A DNA stretch of 64,000 nucleotides from Granulicella paludicola (GTDB lineage Bacteria; Acidobacteriota; Terriglobia; Terriglobales; Acidobacteriaceae), in contig NZ_JAGSYC010000024.1 of assembly GCF_025685545.1 (NCBI RefSeq), positions 124,001 to 188,000 of the forward strand, in the 5' to 3' direction. The stretch's first letter is position 1; each line of letters starts with the position of its first letter. Both the position numbers and the translations under genes were made by a program. The notes under the pieces were generated by a model. It ran no database searches. It was not told the origin of the DNA and saw only the letters and a program-made list of their open reading frames with translations. This document shows positions 44,049-53,857 of the stretch, piece by piece.

Positions 44049-45656
44049 TCAGCTTCCTAGAGGCGTGGAGCCTTCGATGCGAAGGACGTAGGGCAGAGAT
44101 GAAGGCTGGGAGTTTGCAGGGAGCGTGATGACAAGGGCCTCAGGCGTTTGCTGGAACTTGAGAGGAGCAGAAGAGCCAGGCAGTGTGACGCGCTCGACCC
44201 TGGCGGCTCCGGAGCGAAGGCTGACGAGCTTCGCGTGCTGGGCCGGAAATACGTAGCCGAAGGCGTAGAGATTGCCCCTGGCGGTCGTGAAGCGGAAATC
44301 GGCTTCGGTGGGAGCGGGCGTGTGGGGAGACTGGATGCGGGGGCCCTCGATCGCGGTGGAGCCGCCCTTCCAGTTGCCGGGGGCTTCGTTGGGGATAAGA
44401 GGGCCTTCGCCCATGCGAATCCACGGGTGTGAGCCGTAGATGGCTTCGCCATTCAGCTTGAGCCACTCGCCGATTTCGAGCAGGGCTTTCTGCTGAACGT
44501 CGGGGATGGAGCCATCTCCCATGGGAGAGATGTTGAGCAGGAGGTTGCCGCCCATGCTGGCCATCTCGATGAGTTCGCGAAGGATGCTGTTGGCGGACCG
44601 AACGGTCATGCCGTCGGTGTAACCCCAGGTGCTGCCGATGGCGTCGTCGCACTGCCAGCCGCCGCTGTAGATCCAGAGAGGGGAGCGCTGCTGCTTTTCG
44701 AAGTCTTTGACGGTGCCGAAGAGGTAGGCCTCGTCCTTGGTGGCGAGGGTGACTTCCTTGTGCCACTCGGTGGCGCGGTTGTAGAAGTACGCGGCGGCGC
44801 GGAGCTTTACGTCGTCATAGGCGCGGGTGTTGACGCCGTTGTCGAAGTAGATGAGCTGTGGCTGATATTTGTCGACGAGCTCCTGCACACGCGCGAGCCA
44901 GTCGGCCTGAAAGGCTGGCGAGGCGTTGGAGTTATTAAACTCGCCCTGGATAGGCGGCCCGTAAAAGCCTGCGTACTTCGGGTCGACCTCGTCGTTGGGG
45001 ACGCCGGGGGCGGGGTAGGCGAAGGCGTCGTGCTCCATGCGATGGCTGGAGCAGCCGAAGATGAGGTTTTTTGCACGGACGGCTTTGGCGAGCTCGCCCA
45101 TGAGGTCGCGCTTCGGGCCCATCTTGCCAGCGCACCAAGGAGTGAGGTCGCTGTCGTACATGGCGAAGCCGTCGTGGTGCTCGGCGACGGGGACGACGTA
45201 TTTTGCGCCGGAGCGGGCGAAGAGATCGGCCCAGTCGGCGGGCTGATATCTCTTTGCGGTGAAGAGTGGGATGAAGTCTTTGTAGCCGAACTTGTCGGGC
45301 GGGCCGTAGTGCTGGGTGTGCCAGGCTGAGTCGGTGGTATACATGTGGCGCTCGTACCACTCGTTGATGTGCGCAGGAATGGAGTAGAGGCCCCAATGGA
45401 TGAAGATGCCGAACTTGGCCTCGTTGAACCAGGTTGGGACGCGGTAGTGGTCGCGGAGGGACTCCCAGGTGGGCTGGTAGGGGCCTGCGGGCAGAGGCTT
45501 GGGTTTGGCGTAGGCGTCGGGAGCGCCCGCGGGGGCTCCGGTCTGGGCGAAGGCGAGGGGATGGATCGCGGCGGCTGCGGCGGTGGCTGCGGCGCTGTGG
45601 AGGAAGCGTCGGCGGGAGAGGCCTGCCGTAGCGCCGAGTTTCTGGATGGTCATCAC
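44049..45656 (-). CDS. Alpha-L-fucosidase, GH29, Tat-exported
   Basis: This 535-aa secreted enzyme removes terminal L-fucose. A twin-arginine-type N-terminus (SRRRFLHSAAATAAAAAIHP) marks Tat export. The GH29 barrel shows FGIFIHWGLYSIPAHINEWYER, HHDGFAMYDSDLTPWCAG, and LIYFDNGV (nucleophile Asp of GH29). A C-terminal beta domain ends the protein. Ser/Ala/Gly-rich linkers separate the parts. It is the first gene of the carbohydrate-use island on the minus strand after GH105-CE12, 22 bases away, likely one transcript. L-fucose released could feed the isomerase-like gene at 55.9 kb. Confidence 0.92.
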   Translation of the reverse strand: MMTIQKLGATAGLSRRRFLHSAAATAAAAAIHPLAFAQTGAPAGAPDAYAKPKPLPAGPYQPTWESLRDHYRVPTWFNEAKFGIFIHWGLYSIPAHINEWYERHMYTTDSAWHTQHYGPPDKFGYKDFIPLFTAKRYQPADWADLFARSGAKYVVPVAEHHDGFAMYDSDLTPWCAGKMGPKRDLMGELAKAVRAKNLIFGCSSHRMEHDAFAYPAPGVPNDEVDPKYAGFYGPPIQGEFNNSNASPAFQADWLARVQELVDKYQPQLIYFDNGVNTRAYDDVKLRAAAYFYNRATEWHKEVTLATKDEAYLFGTVKDFEKQQRSPLWIYSGGWQCDDAIGSTWGYTDGMTVRSANSILRELIEMASMGGNLLLNISPMGDGSIPDVQQKALLEIGEWLKLNGEAIYGSHPWIRMGEGPLIPNEAPGNWKGGSTAIEGPRIQSPHTPAPTEADFRFTTARGNLYAFGYVFPAQHAKLVSLRSGAARVERVTLPGSSAPLKFQQTPEALVITLPANSQPSSLPYVLRIEGSTPLGS

Positions 45657-45678
45657 TGCCTCGGTGGTGGGTGCTCGC

Positions 45679-47754
45679 TTAGTTTGCCTTGTAGGGCTTG
45701 ATCGCTTTGCCTTTGGCGGAAAAATCTTTGGCGACGGGGTCTTTGGGGAGGGCTTTCAAACCTTCAACTACGCTTTCGGCGTTGAGGATGGCTCCGGCGG
45801 CGCTGGTGTGGGTGTGGGGGTCGCCGAAGAGGGGTTCGACGGCGGCTTCGCCGAGGGCGTCGTACTTGCGGGCGATGATCTCGTTGAGGTCGATATAACC
45901 GACGTGATCGCGGTCGGCGATGGCCTTGGCCCACCCGCGGTAGGTGTCGGTCTGGCGGACGATGTGGCCGTCCTTCCAGGTCTTGCGCGGGATCAGTGAG
46001 CAGATGATGGGGATGCCGCCAGCCGCCTTGGTGTCTTCGACGTACTTGTTCATGTACCAGCCGAAGGTGTGGACGGTTTCGTGGCGATGCTGGATGGGGT
46101 TTTCGATCTCGGCGGTCTCGTCGCCGACGCCGTGGATGCTGCCGCGGGCGCGGGCTGGATCGTCGTAGGGGCCGTCGTCATTATGGCCGAACTGAAAGAG
46201 CACGACGTCGCCGCGCTTGATGAGCTTCAGTGTTTCGCCCCAGTGGCCTTCGGTGATGTAGGTGCGCGAACTGCGGCCACCGATGGCGCGGTTCACGACG
46301 TTGATCTTGCTGGTGTCGAAGTAGGGAGCGAGTTCGTCGCCCCAGCCCATCTGGTTGTGCGCACCGTCGCCGTTGCCGTTGCGCACGGTGGAGTCGCCGA
46401 CGAGGATGAGGTTGCGCAGCCTGGGGTTGGCGGGCGAGGGCAGGTGTATCTTCGCATAGACGGAGGGGTCTGTGACGGCTGCCTGATCGGGATGTCCGGC
46501 TGTCTGCGCTCCCATCGTAGCCATCCGATGCAGCTCGGCTCCGGCGAGCATGAAGCCGCCTACGCCGTAGTTGTAGCTGGAGGTCGGATAGTAGGGGGTC
46601 GGCTCTGCGCCGGTCTGCTGGATGTCTCCGAGGCGGCCATCAGCGTAGATGTGGTGGAGCAGACCCGCCCAGCCCTTCTCGATCACCGGCATGTAGGTGG
46701 CGCGGTCGAGGATTCCTTCATTCACGCCGTAGGCCATGCCAAAGACGATTAGCGCGGAGCCAGAGTTTTCAGGCAGAGGGAAGTCTTCGGGATCGAGCAG
46801 GCTAGAGTGCCATAGACCGGCGGCATCGCCCTTGGTTTCCTGCAGCTTGGCGAGTGCGGCTGCCATTTCCTTCATGTTCTGGATATAAAAGGGACGACGC
46901 AGATCGTCCTTGGGCAGGTATTGAAGGGTGCGGGCCAGACCGCCGAGTACCCAGCCTTCGCCTCGCGACCAGAAGATTTTCTTGCCCGTGGGGCCGAGCT
47001 TGCCGACGAAGGTGGCATCGCGCGCGTAGAGGTGAGCGTCCTTATCCCAGAGCAGGTCGTAGCTGCGCTGCCAGTTGAGGTTGAGGTAGTCGATGTACTT
47101 GTGCTCACCGGTCGCGGCGTACATACGTGCCCAGACGGGCGGCGCCATGAACAGGGCATCGCACCACCACCAGGGAATCTTGGAGTCGCCCGGCTTGAGC
47201 GTGGGCAGGTCGATGACGGAGTCCATGTTTTCGCGCAGTGGCGTAATGAGGTCGGGGTCTTTCTTGCCGCCTTCGAGGTAGAGCTCGAGGTAGGTCTGCC
47301 CGATGCTCTGGTCGTCGGCGTTGGCGATCTTGTTGCGCAGGGTGTAGTGGAAGCCCTTGGCCATGTCGGCCATCGCATCGCGGTACTTCGGGTCACCGGT
47401 GGCGTCGGAGACAGCCATGAAGCCGGAGTACATGACGCTGGAGGTCCAGATCTGATCCCAGTAAGGCTGCGAGCGGGCGAGCTGCCAGTCGGCGACCTTC
47501 TTTGTGACCTTGTCGATGGCCGCAACCGTGACTGCGGGCGAAAGGGCTGTCGAAGGAGAGGCGTCAGCGAGCGGGCCACCGTCCGCGGGGGAGTCTCCGA
47601 AGTGCCGACCGTTGTCCTTGTTGATGCCAGCCTGCTGCGTCGCATTCGGCAGCGGAAAGTTCGGCTTAGCAGGCGCGGTCTGCGCCAGCGCGCTGGATGC
47701 GAGCACTGTCCAGGTGCCAAGCGCAAGAAGCTGGGAGGTGCTTCGAAAACTCAT
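45679..47754 (-). CDS. GH105 hydrolase fused to a CE12 acetylesterase
   Basis: This secreted 691-aa protein starts at ATG 47754, with AAGGAG six bases upstream, and a signal peptide ending SALAQ. The first domain (about residues 60-400) is GH105-like (unsaturated rhamnogalacturonyl hydrolase): RSQPYWDQIWTSSVMYSG, IPWWWCDALFMAPPVWARM and WSRGEGWVLGGLART. The second is an SGNH esterase of the CE12 rhamnogalacturonan-acetylesterase type: LVGDSTVRNGNG, NRAIGGRSSRTY and FGHNDDG. One secreted protein thus combines two steps of pectin side-chain breakdown. Fused domains are unusual but plausible. Confidence 0.88.
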   Translation of the reverse strand: MSFRSTSQLLALGTWTVLASSALAQTAPAKPNFPLPNATQQAGINKDNGRHFGDSPADGGPLADASPSTALSPAVTVAAIDKVTKKVADWQLARSQPYWDQIWTSSVMYSGFMAVSDATGDPKYRDAMADMAKGFHYTLRNKIANADDQSIGQTYLELYLEGGKKDPDLITPLRENMDSVIDLPTLKPGDSKIPWWWCDALFMAPPVWARMYAATGEHKYIDYLNLNWQRSYDLLWDKDAHLYARDATFVGKLGPTGKKIFWSRGEGWVLGGLARTLQYLPKDDLRRPFYIQNMKEMAAALAKLQETKGDAAGLWHSSLLDPEDFPLPENSGSALIVFGMAYGVNEGILDRATYMPVIEKGWAGLLHHIYADGRLGDIQQTGAEPTPYYPTSSYNYGVGGFMLAGAELHRMATMGAQTAGHPDQAAVTDPSVYAKIHLPSPANPRLRNLILVGDSTVRNGNGDGAHNQMGWGDELAPYFDTSKINVVNRAIGGRSSRTYITEGHWGETLKLIKRGDVVLFQFGHNDDGPYDDPARARGSIHGVGDETAEIENPIQHRHETVHTFGWYMNKYVEDTKAAGGIPIICSLIPRKTWKDGHIVRQTDTYRGWAKAIADRDHVGYIDLNEIIARKYDALGEAAVEPLFGDPHTHTSAAGAILNAESVVEGLKALPKDPVAKDFSAKGKAIKPYKAN

Positions 47755-47942
47755 GATATCTCCTTGAAAGGCACGCCAGCACGTGATGACGGAAAGATCG
47801 GGCGGCAGGGAAACTGTAAGAAGTGCAGACAAGGAATGTCAAATAGCAAACTATTTCAAATGAGTCTTGTAGTGGAGTTTGGCCGCGCAGTGAACTGGAG
47901 AGTGCGAGTTCTCTATCGGATACGCTAGGATAACTTTCGTTC

Positions 47943-47956
47943 GGTAAACGTTTGCA
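47943..47956 (+). promoter_or_regulatory. LacI/GalR-like operator upstream of galM and the GH105-CE12 gene
   Basis: GGTAAACGTTTGCA is an imperfect 14-bp palindrome centred on AAACGTTT, the classic LacI/GalR core. It lies between the two divergent genes, 12 bases before galM ATG and 188 bases from the other start. A related core appears near two other promoters in this island. Confidence 0.6.
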
Positions 47957-47968
47957 TCCGGAGAAACT

Positions 47969-49102
47969 ATGAAGTTGTCTCGCGCATCTCTATCCACGCT
48001 TTTCTATTCCGTCACAGGAGCAATCATTTTGGCAGCAGGTTCAGCAGCAGCACATGGGGCGGTGACAAAGGCCGCCTGGGGAAGTACGGCGGATGGCAAG
48101 CCGGTGGATGTCTACACGCTTACCAGCAAGGACCTGACGGTAAAGGTCGCAACCTATGGCGCACGAATCATTAGCATCGAGGCTCCTGACCGTAACGGCA
48201 AGAAGACCGATGTTGCCCTTGGCTATGACAGCGTGGCAGGGTATGAGGCGGACAAGGATACCTATGTCGGCTCGGTGGTGGGACGCTACGGTAACCGCAT
48301 CAGCAAGGGCACGTTCTCTATCGATGGGCACGAATATCACATTCCGCTGAACAACAATGGCAACGCGTTGCATGGCGGCACCACGGGCTTCGACCGCAAG
48401 GTTTGGACGGCCCGCGAAATCCCGGGCGGCGTCGAGTTCACGCTGGTGAGTCCGGATGGCGACATGGGCTTTCCCGGCGAGCTGACGGCCCATGTGAAGT
48501 ACACGCTCGAAGGCGATGCGCTGAAGATCAACTACAGCGCGACGACGACGAAGCCGACCGTGGTGAACCTGACGAACCATGCCTACTTCAACCTTGCAGG
48601 CGAGGGGACCGGCACAATTCTCGACCAGGAGATCATGATCGCCGGGAGCCATTACACGCCTGTCGATGCCGGGCTGATTCCGCTGGGCACGACGCCGACG
48701 GTGGTGGGCACGCCGCTGGACTTCCTGAAGTCGACGGCTATCGGTAAGCGCATCAACGATGACAACGAGCAGCTGAAGCTTGCGGGCGGCTACGACCATA
48801 ACTGGGTGCTGGATGCGAAGGGCACAGGGCTGCATCTGGCGGCGAAGGTCGTCGATCCGTCCAGCGGACGCACGCTGACGGTGACGACGACGCAGCCGGG
48901 GGTGCAGTTCTACTCTGGTAACTTCCTTGCCGGGCTGTATACCGGTGTTTCCGGCAAGAAGTATGAGAAGCACTTCGGCTTCTGCCTGGAGACGCAGCAC
49001 TTTCCAGACAGCCCTAACCATCCGAACTTTCCTTCGACGCTGCTGAAGCCGGGCGAGACGATGCACTCGGAGACGGTGTTTACGTTTGGCGTGCAGAAGT
49101 AA
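47969..49102 (+). CDS. galM: Exported aldose 1-epimerase (mutarotase)
   Basis: This 377-aa enzyme interconverts alpha and beta sugar anomers. It has a signal peptide (through about residue 30), so it acts in the periplasm. GalM landmarks are YGARIISIEAPDRNGK, VGSVVGRYGNRI, NNGNALHGGTTGFDRKVW, the His in LTNHAYFNLAGEG and the catalytic Glu in FCLETQHFPDSPN. GGAG lies eight bases before the ATG, and a LacI-like palindrome is just upstream. A strong terminator follows. Confidence 0.93.
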   Translation: MKLSRASLSTLFYSVTGAIILAAGSAAAHGAVTKAAWGSTADGKPVDVYTLTSKDLTVKVATYGARIISIEAPDRNGKKTDVALGYDSVAGYEADKDTYVGSVVGRYGNRISKGTFSIDGHEYHIPLNNNGNALHGGTTGFDRKVWTAREIPGGVEFTLVSPDGDMGFPGELTAHVKYTLEGDALKINYSATTTKPTVVNLTNHAYFNLAGEGTGTILDQEIMIAGSHYTPVDAGLIPLGTTPTVVGTPLDFLKSTAIGKRINDDNEQLKLAGGYDHNWVLDAKGTGLHLAAKVVDPSSGRTLTVTTTQPGVQFYSGNFLAGLYTGVSGKKYEKHFGFCLETQHFPDSPNHPNFPSTLLKPGETMHSETVFTFGVQK

Positions 49103-49131
49103 GCACCAGCTCAGAACCCAAAGGATAAAAG

Positions 49132-49166
49132 GCAAAGGCCGCCACGGATTCCGTGGCGGCCTTTGC
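49132..49166. terminator. Strong bidirectional terminator between galM and the GH3 gene
   Basis: A perfect 16-bp stem GCAAAGGCCGCCACGG / CCGTGGCGGCCTTTGC has loop ATT, between two convergent genes. Confidence 0.93.
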
Positions 49167-49211
49167 GTTCTCCTTGGCGTTCTTCGCGTTCAAAGCTGGT
49201 GTATGCCGAAG

Positions 49212-51467
49212 CTAACGCGAGCTCAAGGTTACGGCCTCATGCAGTGGCAGCTCTGCCGATGAGCCGCCGACTTCGAACCGGTAGTCGCCTGCGAGCCGCT
49301 GCCAGTCGTTCTTCTCGGTGTCGAAGATCTCCAGGTAGAGCGGATCGATGTCGACGGTGACCGTTTGCTCTGCGCCTGCCGCGAGAGCGAGGCGCTTCCA
49401 GCCGACGAGCTTGCGGAAGGGTTCGCCTGCTGCATTGGGCAGCGTCACGTACACCTGCGCGATCTCGACGCCATCGCGCGTGCCGGTGTTCTTGACTGCG
49501 AAGGTCGCGCTTTTTGCGGCGCGATCGAGCTTGAGGCCGGAGTAGGCATATGTGGTGTAGCTGAGGCCGTAGCCGAAGGGGAAAAGCGGCTGCTTGTCCT
49601 TGGCCTGGAACCACTTGTAGCCGACCATCATGCCTTCGACGTTGTAGTCGACGGGGAAGTCGTGCGGCTGGCGACGGCCTGCGTTGCCGCTCATGCCATT
49701 GTTGCGCGTGTCTGCGGTGAGGCCGGGCACCTGCGGATGTGGCAGGTCGGACTCGGTGGCTGCAAAGGTGACGGGTAGTTTGCCGGTGGCGTTCACTGTG
49801 CCGAAGAGCACGTTGGCGATGGCCTGCGCGCCGCCGATGCCGGGATACCACGTCTCGACGATGCCCTTGACGTTGTTTGCCCACGGCATGGAGACAGGTC
49901 CGCCTGTTTCGAGTACGACGATCGTATTGGGGTTGGCTGCGGCGACGTTTGCGACCAGAACATCCTGATTGTTGGGGAGACTCAGCGTGGCATTGTCCTT
50001 GCCCTCGCTCATCCACTGCGTGACGAAAACGATGGCAACCTGCGCCGACTTGGCCAGTTTGGCGGCTGCCTTGGGATCGGTGCCAGCATCGAAGCTGATC
50101 TCCGCGGTTGCGCCTGCATGTTCTTTAACGTACTTCAGAGGCGAGGAAGGAAAGTACACTGGCGTTCCCCAGGCAGAGCCGCCGGGACGACCACCCGGAG
50201 CATCCACCTGCGCGGAGCCGCCGCCGGAGAGCACGCCGCTGTCGGCATGGTCGCCGATAATCGCGATGCTCTTGATCTGCCCTGGAGCGAGCGGCAGGAT
50301 GTTGTCTGCGTTCTTGAGGAGGACGATGCTCTCTTCTTCGATGTGCTGCGCATCGTCGCGTCCGCGGAATGGATCGACGACGCGGCGTACGGGCGGCTCG
50401 TCCACGACGCCGGTTGCAAACATGCTGCGCACGATGCGGTGAACCATGTCGTCAAGCCGTGTCTGCGGTACGCGGCCTTCGACGACGGCCTTCTTCAGGC
50501 CTTCGCCGAACCAGTTGGTTCCGGGTTGCTCCATATCGAGTCCAGCGAGGGCGGCCTTTTCGGTGCTGTGCGTGCCTTCCCAGTCGGAGAGGACGAAGCC
50601 TTTGAAGCCCCAGTCGCGCTTCAGGACTTCGTTTAGCGTGTAGTTGTTCTCGCAGGCGTAGTCGCCGTTCACACGGTTGTAGCTGCACATCACGCCGGCG
50701 GGCTTGGCCATCTTGATGCCGATCTGGAAGGAGAGCAGATCGGTTTCCTGCATGGAGCGTTTGTCGAGGATGGCGTTGAGGGTGTTGCGGCCGGTCTCCT
50801 GGTCGTTGAGGACGTAGTGCTTGATGTCGCCCATGATGTGGTTGTCCTGCACGCCCATGGCGAGCTGGCCGACCATGATGCCGGAGAGGATAGGGTCTTC
50901 GCTGGCGTACTCGAAGTTGCGACCGTTGCGAGGTTCGCGGATGAGGTCCATGCCTCCGCCGATGGACATGTTGTATCCCTGATCACGCAACTCTCTGCCG
51001 ATCACAGACCCGTAGAGCCGCGCTGCTTCGGGGTCCCAGCTGGAGGCCATGCCGATGACGGAAGGGAGCAGCGTGGCATAGCGGCTCTCGCGGGCAGCCA
51101 TGCGGGCGCCTACTGCGGAGTCAGCGAGGTTGATGTCGGGTAGCCCGAGCCTTGGAATGCCGGGAACGAAGCCTGCGCCTCCGTTATGGCCGGGCGCTAC
51201 CTCTGCACCAACACGGAGGACGCCCCAGCCGTCGCCGTGGACCAGCTGGATCTTCTCATCGAGCGTCATCTCATGGACGATGAGGTCGGCGCGCTGGTCC
51301 GGGTCGAGCGCGGGGTTCAGCCACGGCTGTTTTTTGATGTCGGGCTTCGAGGTGTTCATCTCCGTCGGCCTTACCGAGGCAGCGGTCGGCTTTTGGGCGG
51401 GGCTTTGCAGCGTGAGTAAAGCGGCCATGCAAAGCGAGAAAGCGGAGGCGGGGCGGAGGACGTTCAT
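49212..51467 (-). CDS. bglX: Beta-glucosidase/xylosidase, GH3 (BglX-like)
   Basis: This secreted 751-aa enzyme starts at ATG 51467 (AAAGGA eight bases upstream). A signal peptide ends near SPAQ. GH3 markers are KHYVLNDQETGRN, the nucleophile Asp in GFVLSDWEGTHS, and the later HADSGVLSGGGSAQ and ETGGPVSMPW. A fibronectin-III-like tail (AGTRDGVEIAQVYV) ends the protein. It removes terminal glucose or xylose from oligosaccharides. The promoter region is shared with the divergent GH42 gene and holds an operator-like palindrome. Confidence 0.92.
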   Translation of the reverse strand: MNVLRPASAFSLCMAALLTLQSPAQKPTAASVRPTEMNTSKPDIKKQPWLNPALDPDQRADLIVHEMTLDEKIQLVHGDGWGVLRVGAEVAPGHNGGAGFVPGIPRLGLPDINLADSAVGARMAARESRYATLLPSVIGMASSWDPEAARLYGSVIGRELRDQGYNMSIGGGMDLIREPRNGRNFEYASEDPILSGIMVGQLAMGVQDNHIMGDIKHYVLNDQETGRNTLNAILDKRSMQETDLLSFQIGIKMAKPAGVMCSYNRVNGDYACENNYTLNEVLKRDWGFKGFVLSDWEGTHSTEKAALAGLDMEQPGTNWFGEGLKKAVVEGRVPQTRLDDMVHRIVRSMFATGVVDEPPVRRVVDPFRGRDDAQHIEEESIVLLKNADNILPLAPGQIKSIAIIGDHADSGVLSGGGSAQVDAPGGRPGGSAWGTPVYFPSSPLKYVKEHAGATAEISFDAGTDPKAAAKLAKSAQVAIVFVTQWMSEGKDNATLSLPNNQDVLVANVAAANPNTIVVLETGGPVSMPWANNVKGIVETWYPGIGGAQAIANVLFGTVNATGKLPVTFAATESDLPHPQVPGLTADTRNNGMSGNAGRRQPHDFPVDYNVEGMMVGYKWFQAKDKQPLFPFGYGLSYTTYAYSGLKLDRAAKSATFAVKNTGTRDGVEIAQVYVTLPNAAGEPFRKLVGWKRLALAAGAEQTVTVDIDPLYLEIFDTEKNDWQRLAGDYRFEVGGSSAELPLHEAVTLSSR

Positions 51468-51518
51468 AGGAAGATTCCTTTGGCTGGAATGCTGCGTGGT
51501 TAATCGTTTATCTGAGGT

Positions 51519-51533
51519 GCGAAACGGTTCCGC
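51519..51533. promoter_or_regulatory. LacI-like operator between GH3 and GH42 genes
   Basis: GCGAAACGGTTCCGC is a near-perfect 15-bp palindrome (six of seven arm bases pair) with core AAC-G-GTT. It lies 51 bases from the GH3 start and 75 bases before GH42. Confidence 0.5.
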
Positions 51534-51607
51534 AAAACTATAGCAGCCCGGCATAAGACTTGCCTAAACCTATCGCCAGGGGCTTCAATACGGGTGACGT
51601 AATCCCA

Positions 51608-53716
51608 ATGCAACGGACCCTGATGATGCCTACCCTGCTGCGCCGCTCCTTGCTGTCCCGCTCGATGTTGTTTGCCTTCGCTGCGACCTTTGCCTTCGCT
51701 CCGCACTTGCGTTCTCTCGCGCAGCAGCCCGAAGCGCAGCCACCGCTGTACCTGGGCACGGCATGGTACCCGGAGCAGTGGCCTGAGGCCCGTTGGGATG
51801 CCGACCTGAAGCTGATGGAGGACGCTCATGTGCGTTTCGTTCGCATCGGCGAGTTTGCATGGAGCCGGATAGAGCCGAGCGAAGGTAAATATGACCTGGA
51901 CTGGCTGGATCATGCCGTGCGGGCGGCTGAGAAACATCACATTGCCGTGGTGCTGGGCACGCCCAGCGCAGCTCCGCCTGCGTGGCTGACGACCAAGTAC
52001 CCGGAGACGCTGCGCGTAATGGAAGATGGCCGACGTGATGAGCACGGCAATCGCCAGCAGTTCGACTGGGCCGATCCGAAGTATCGGGTGCTGGCCCGGG
52101 CCGTGGCCGAGCAGATGGCGAAGCGCTTTGGCCATGATCCGAATGTCATCGGCTGGCAGATCGACAACGAGTATGCGAATGAGTCGGAGAGTCCGATTGC
52201 GAAGAAGCAGTTTCAGGATTGGGTGCATCAGCGCTACGGCACGCTCGATAATTTGAACACTCGATGGACGACGAGTTACTGGAGCGAGACATACTCCGAC
52301 TGGAGCCAGATTCCGATCGAGACGACGTACGGCAACCCCGGGCTGCTACTCAGCTGGCGCCGGTTTGTGAGCGATACGTGGCGCAGCTACCAGAAGAACC
52401 AGCTCGATGTGATTCGAGCGAATGCGGACAAAAGGCAGTTCATTACGACGAATATGATGGGCTTCTTCGACGCCTACGATCACTACACCGTCTCGCAGGA
52501 CCTCGACCTGGCCTCCTGGGATGACTACGTTGGCACAGGCCAGCTGGATCCTGTTCGCAACGGTGCCGCGCATGACCTGACGCGCGGATTTCTGCGCAAG
52601 AACTTCTGGGTGATGGAGACGCAGCCCGGCTTTGTGAACTGGTCGCCTGACAATAACGCGCTAAATAAGGGTGCGGTCCGCGCGATGGCGTGGCACGACA
52701 TCGGTCACGGTGCCGACGCGGTCAGTTACTGGCAGTGGCGCAGCGCGCTGAACGGGCAGGAGGAGTATCACGGCACGCTCGTAGGTGCCGATGGCACGCC
52801 GGTGCCGCTGTATGCGGAGGTCGCGCAGGTGGGCAAGGAGTTCGCCAAGGCGGGGCCGGCGCTGAAGGGCACCTCCGTGCATTCCGAGGTTGCCATTCTG
52901 CACAGCTATGACAGCCGCTGGGCGATCAACTGGCAGCGCCACAACAAGGCGTTTGATCCGGTCGCGAACCTCGTCACCTACTACGGAGCTCTCCGTGCGC
53001 AGGCGCACTCGGTGGACATCGTCAGCCCGACGGCGCCTCTGTCGCAGTACAAGCTGGTCGTGGCTCCTGCGCTCAACGTCATCACGCCGGAGACCGCAAA
53101 GAACCTGCTCGACTATGTGCGGCACGGCGGACATCTCGTCTTCGGTCAGCGGTCGGCGATGAAGAACGAAGATAACGGCCTGCAGCCCGAACGGCAGCCC
53201 GGCCCCTTCGCCGCTCTATTGGGTGGGCGCGTAGAGCAGTTTTACGCGCTCGACAAGCCGGTGCCGGTTACGGGCGAGTTCGGATCTGAAGCGACGACCG
53301 TGTGGGCGGAGCAGCTTTCCACGACCGATCCCGCGACCAAGGTGCTGATGCGCTACGGCAAGAGCAACGGCTGGCTTGACGGTCAGCCTGCGGTGATCAC
53401 GCATGATGTGGGCAAGGGAAGCATAACCTACATCGGGGCGGCGCTCGATGGCGAGACGCTGAACTCTGCGGTGCGCTGGATGCTGACCAAGAGCGAGGTG
53501 AAGCCGGAGTTTGGGGCGCTGCCCGAGGGCGTCGACCTGTACGTTCGCGACAATGGCGACCACGAGGTGTGGATTCTGATCAACTTTGGAGAGAAGGGTC
53601 AGCAGGTCGCTCTGCCCGGTTCGTTTACCGATGTATTGAAGGGCGGCGAGACGCGGTCGGTGTCGCTCGGACAGTACGATGTGACGATCCTGCAACGAAG
53701 TTTGCCTGCGCGATAG
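51608..53716 (+). CDS. Beta-galactosidase, GH42, secreted
   Basis: This 702-aa enzyme removes terminal beta-D-galactose (some GH42 also act on alpha-L-arabinosides). I chose ATG 51608. Alternatives are 51623 and TTG 51560. A signal peptide leads (ending near SLAQ). The barrel carries LGTAWYPEQWPEARW, GEFAWSRIEPSEG, the acid/base Glu in IGWQIDNEYANES and the nucleophile Glu in NFWVMETQPGFVNW. A C-terminal beta-galactosidase trimerisation-like region follows. It is divergent from the GH3 gene. Confidence 0.92.
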   Translation: MQRTLMMPTLLRRSLLSRSMLFAFAATFAFAPHLRSLAQQPEAQPPLYLGTAWYPEQWPEARWDADLKLMEDAHVRFVRIGEFAWSRIEPSEGKYDLDWLDHAVRAAEKHHIAVVLGTPSAAPPAWLTTKYPETLRVMEDGRRDEHGNRQQFDWADPKYRVLARAVAEQMAKRFGHDPNVIGWQIDNEYANESESPIAKKQFQDWVHQRYGTLDNLNTRWTTSYWSETYSDWSQIPIETTYGNPGLLLSWRRFVSDTWRSYQKNQLDVIRANADKRQFITTNMMGFFDAYDHYTVSQDLDLASWDDYVGTGQLDPVRNGAAHDLTRGFLRKNFWVMETQPGFVNWSPDNNALNKGAVRAMAWHDIGHGADAVSYWQWRSALNGQEEYHGTLVGADGTPVPLYAEVAQVGKEFAKAGPALKGTSVHSEVAILHSYDSRWAINWQRHNKAFDPVANLVTYYGALRAQAHSVDIVSPTAPLSQYKLVVAPALNVITPETAKNLLDYVRHGGHLVFGQRSAMKNEDNGLQPERQPGPFAALLGGRVEQFYALDKPVPVTGEFGSEATTVWAEQLSTTDPATKVLMRYGKSNGWLDGQPAVITHDVGKGSITYIGAALDGETLNSAVRWMLTKSEVKPEFGALPEGVDLYVRDNGDHEVWILINFGEKGQQVALPGSFTDVLKGGETRSVSLGQYDVTILQRSLPAR

Positions 53717-53783
53717 AAACCCGGCGGCAGCGGCTTTCGCCTGCTGCCAAAGATGGTCGTTTGATAGTACAGTCTCTATGTCA

Positions 53784-53798
53784 GGTAAACGGTTTCAT
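53784..53798 (+). promoter_or_regulatory. LacI-like operator upstream of the SSS symporter gene
   Basis: GGTAAACGGTTTCAT has core AAAC-G-GTTT, the same as the other two sites in the island. It lies about 60 bases before the symporter ATG at 53858. Confidence 0.55.
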
Positions 53799-53857
53799 GC
53801 CTGTAACTCTCGAAGCAGCACGCTTTCGAAACATCTCAAGCCGGTGACGCGCACTCT

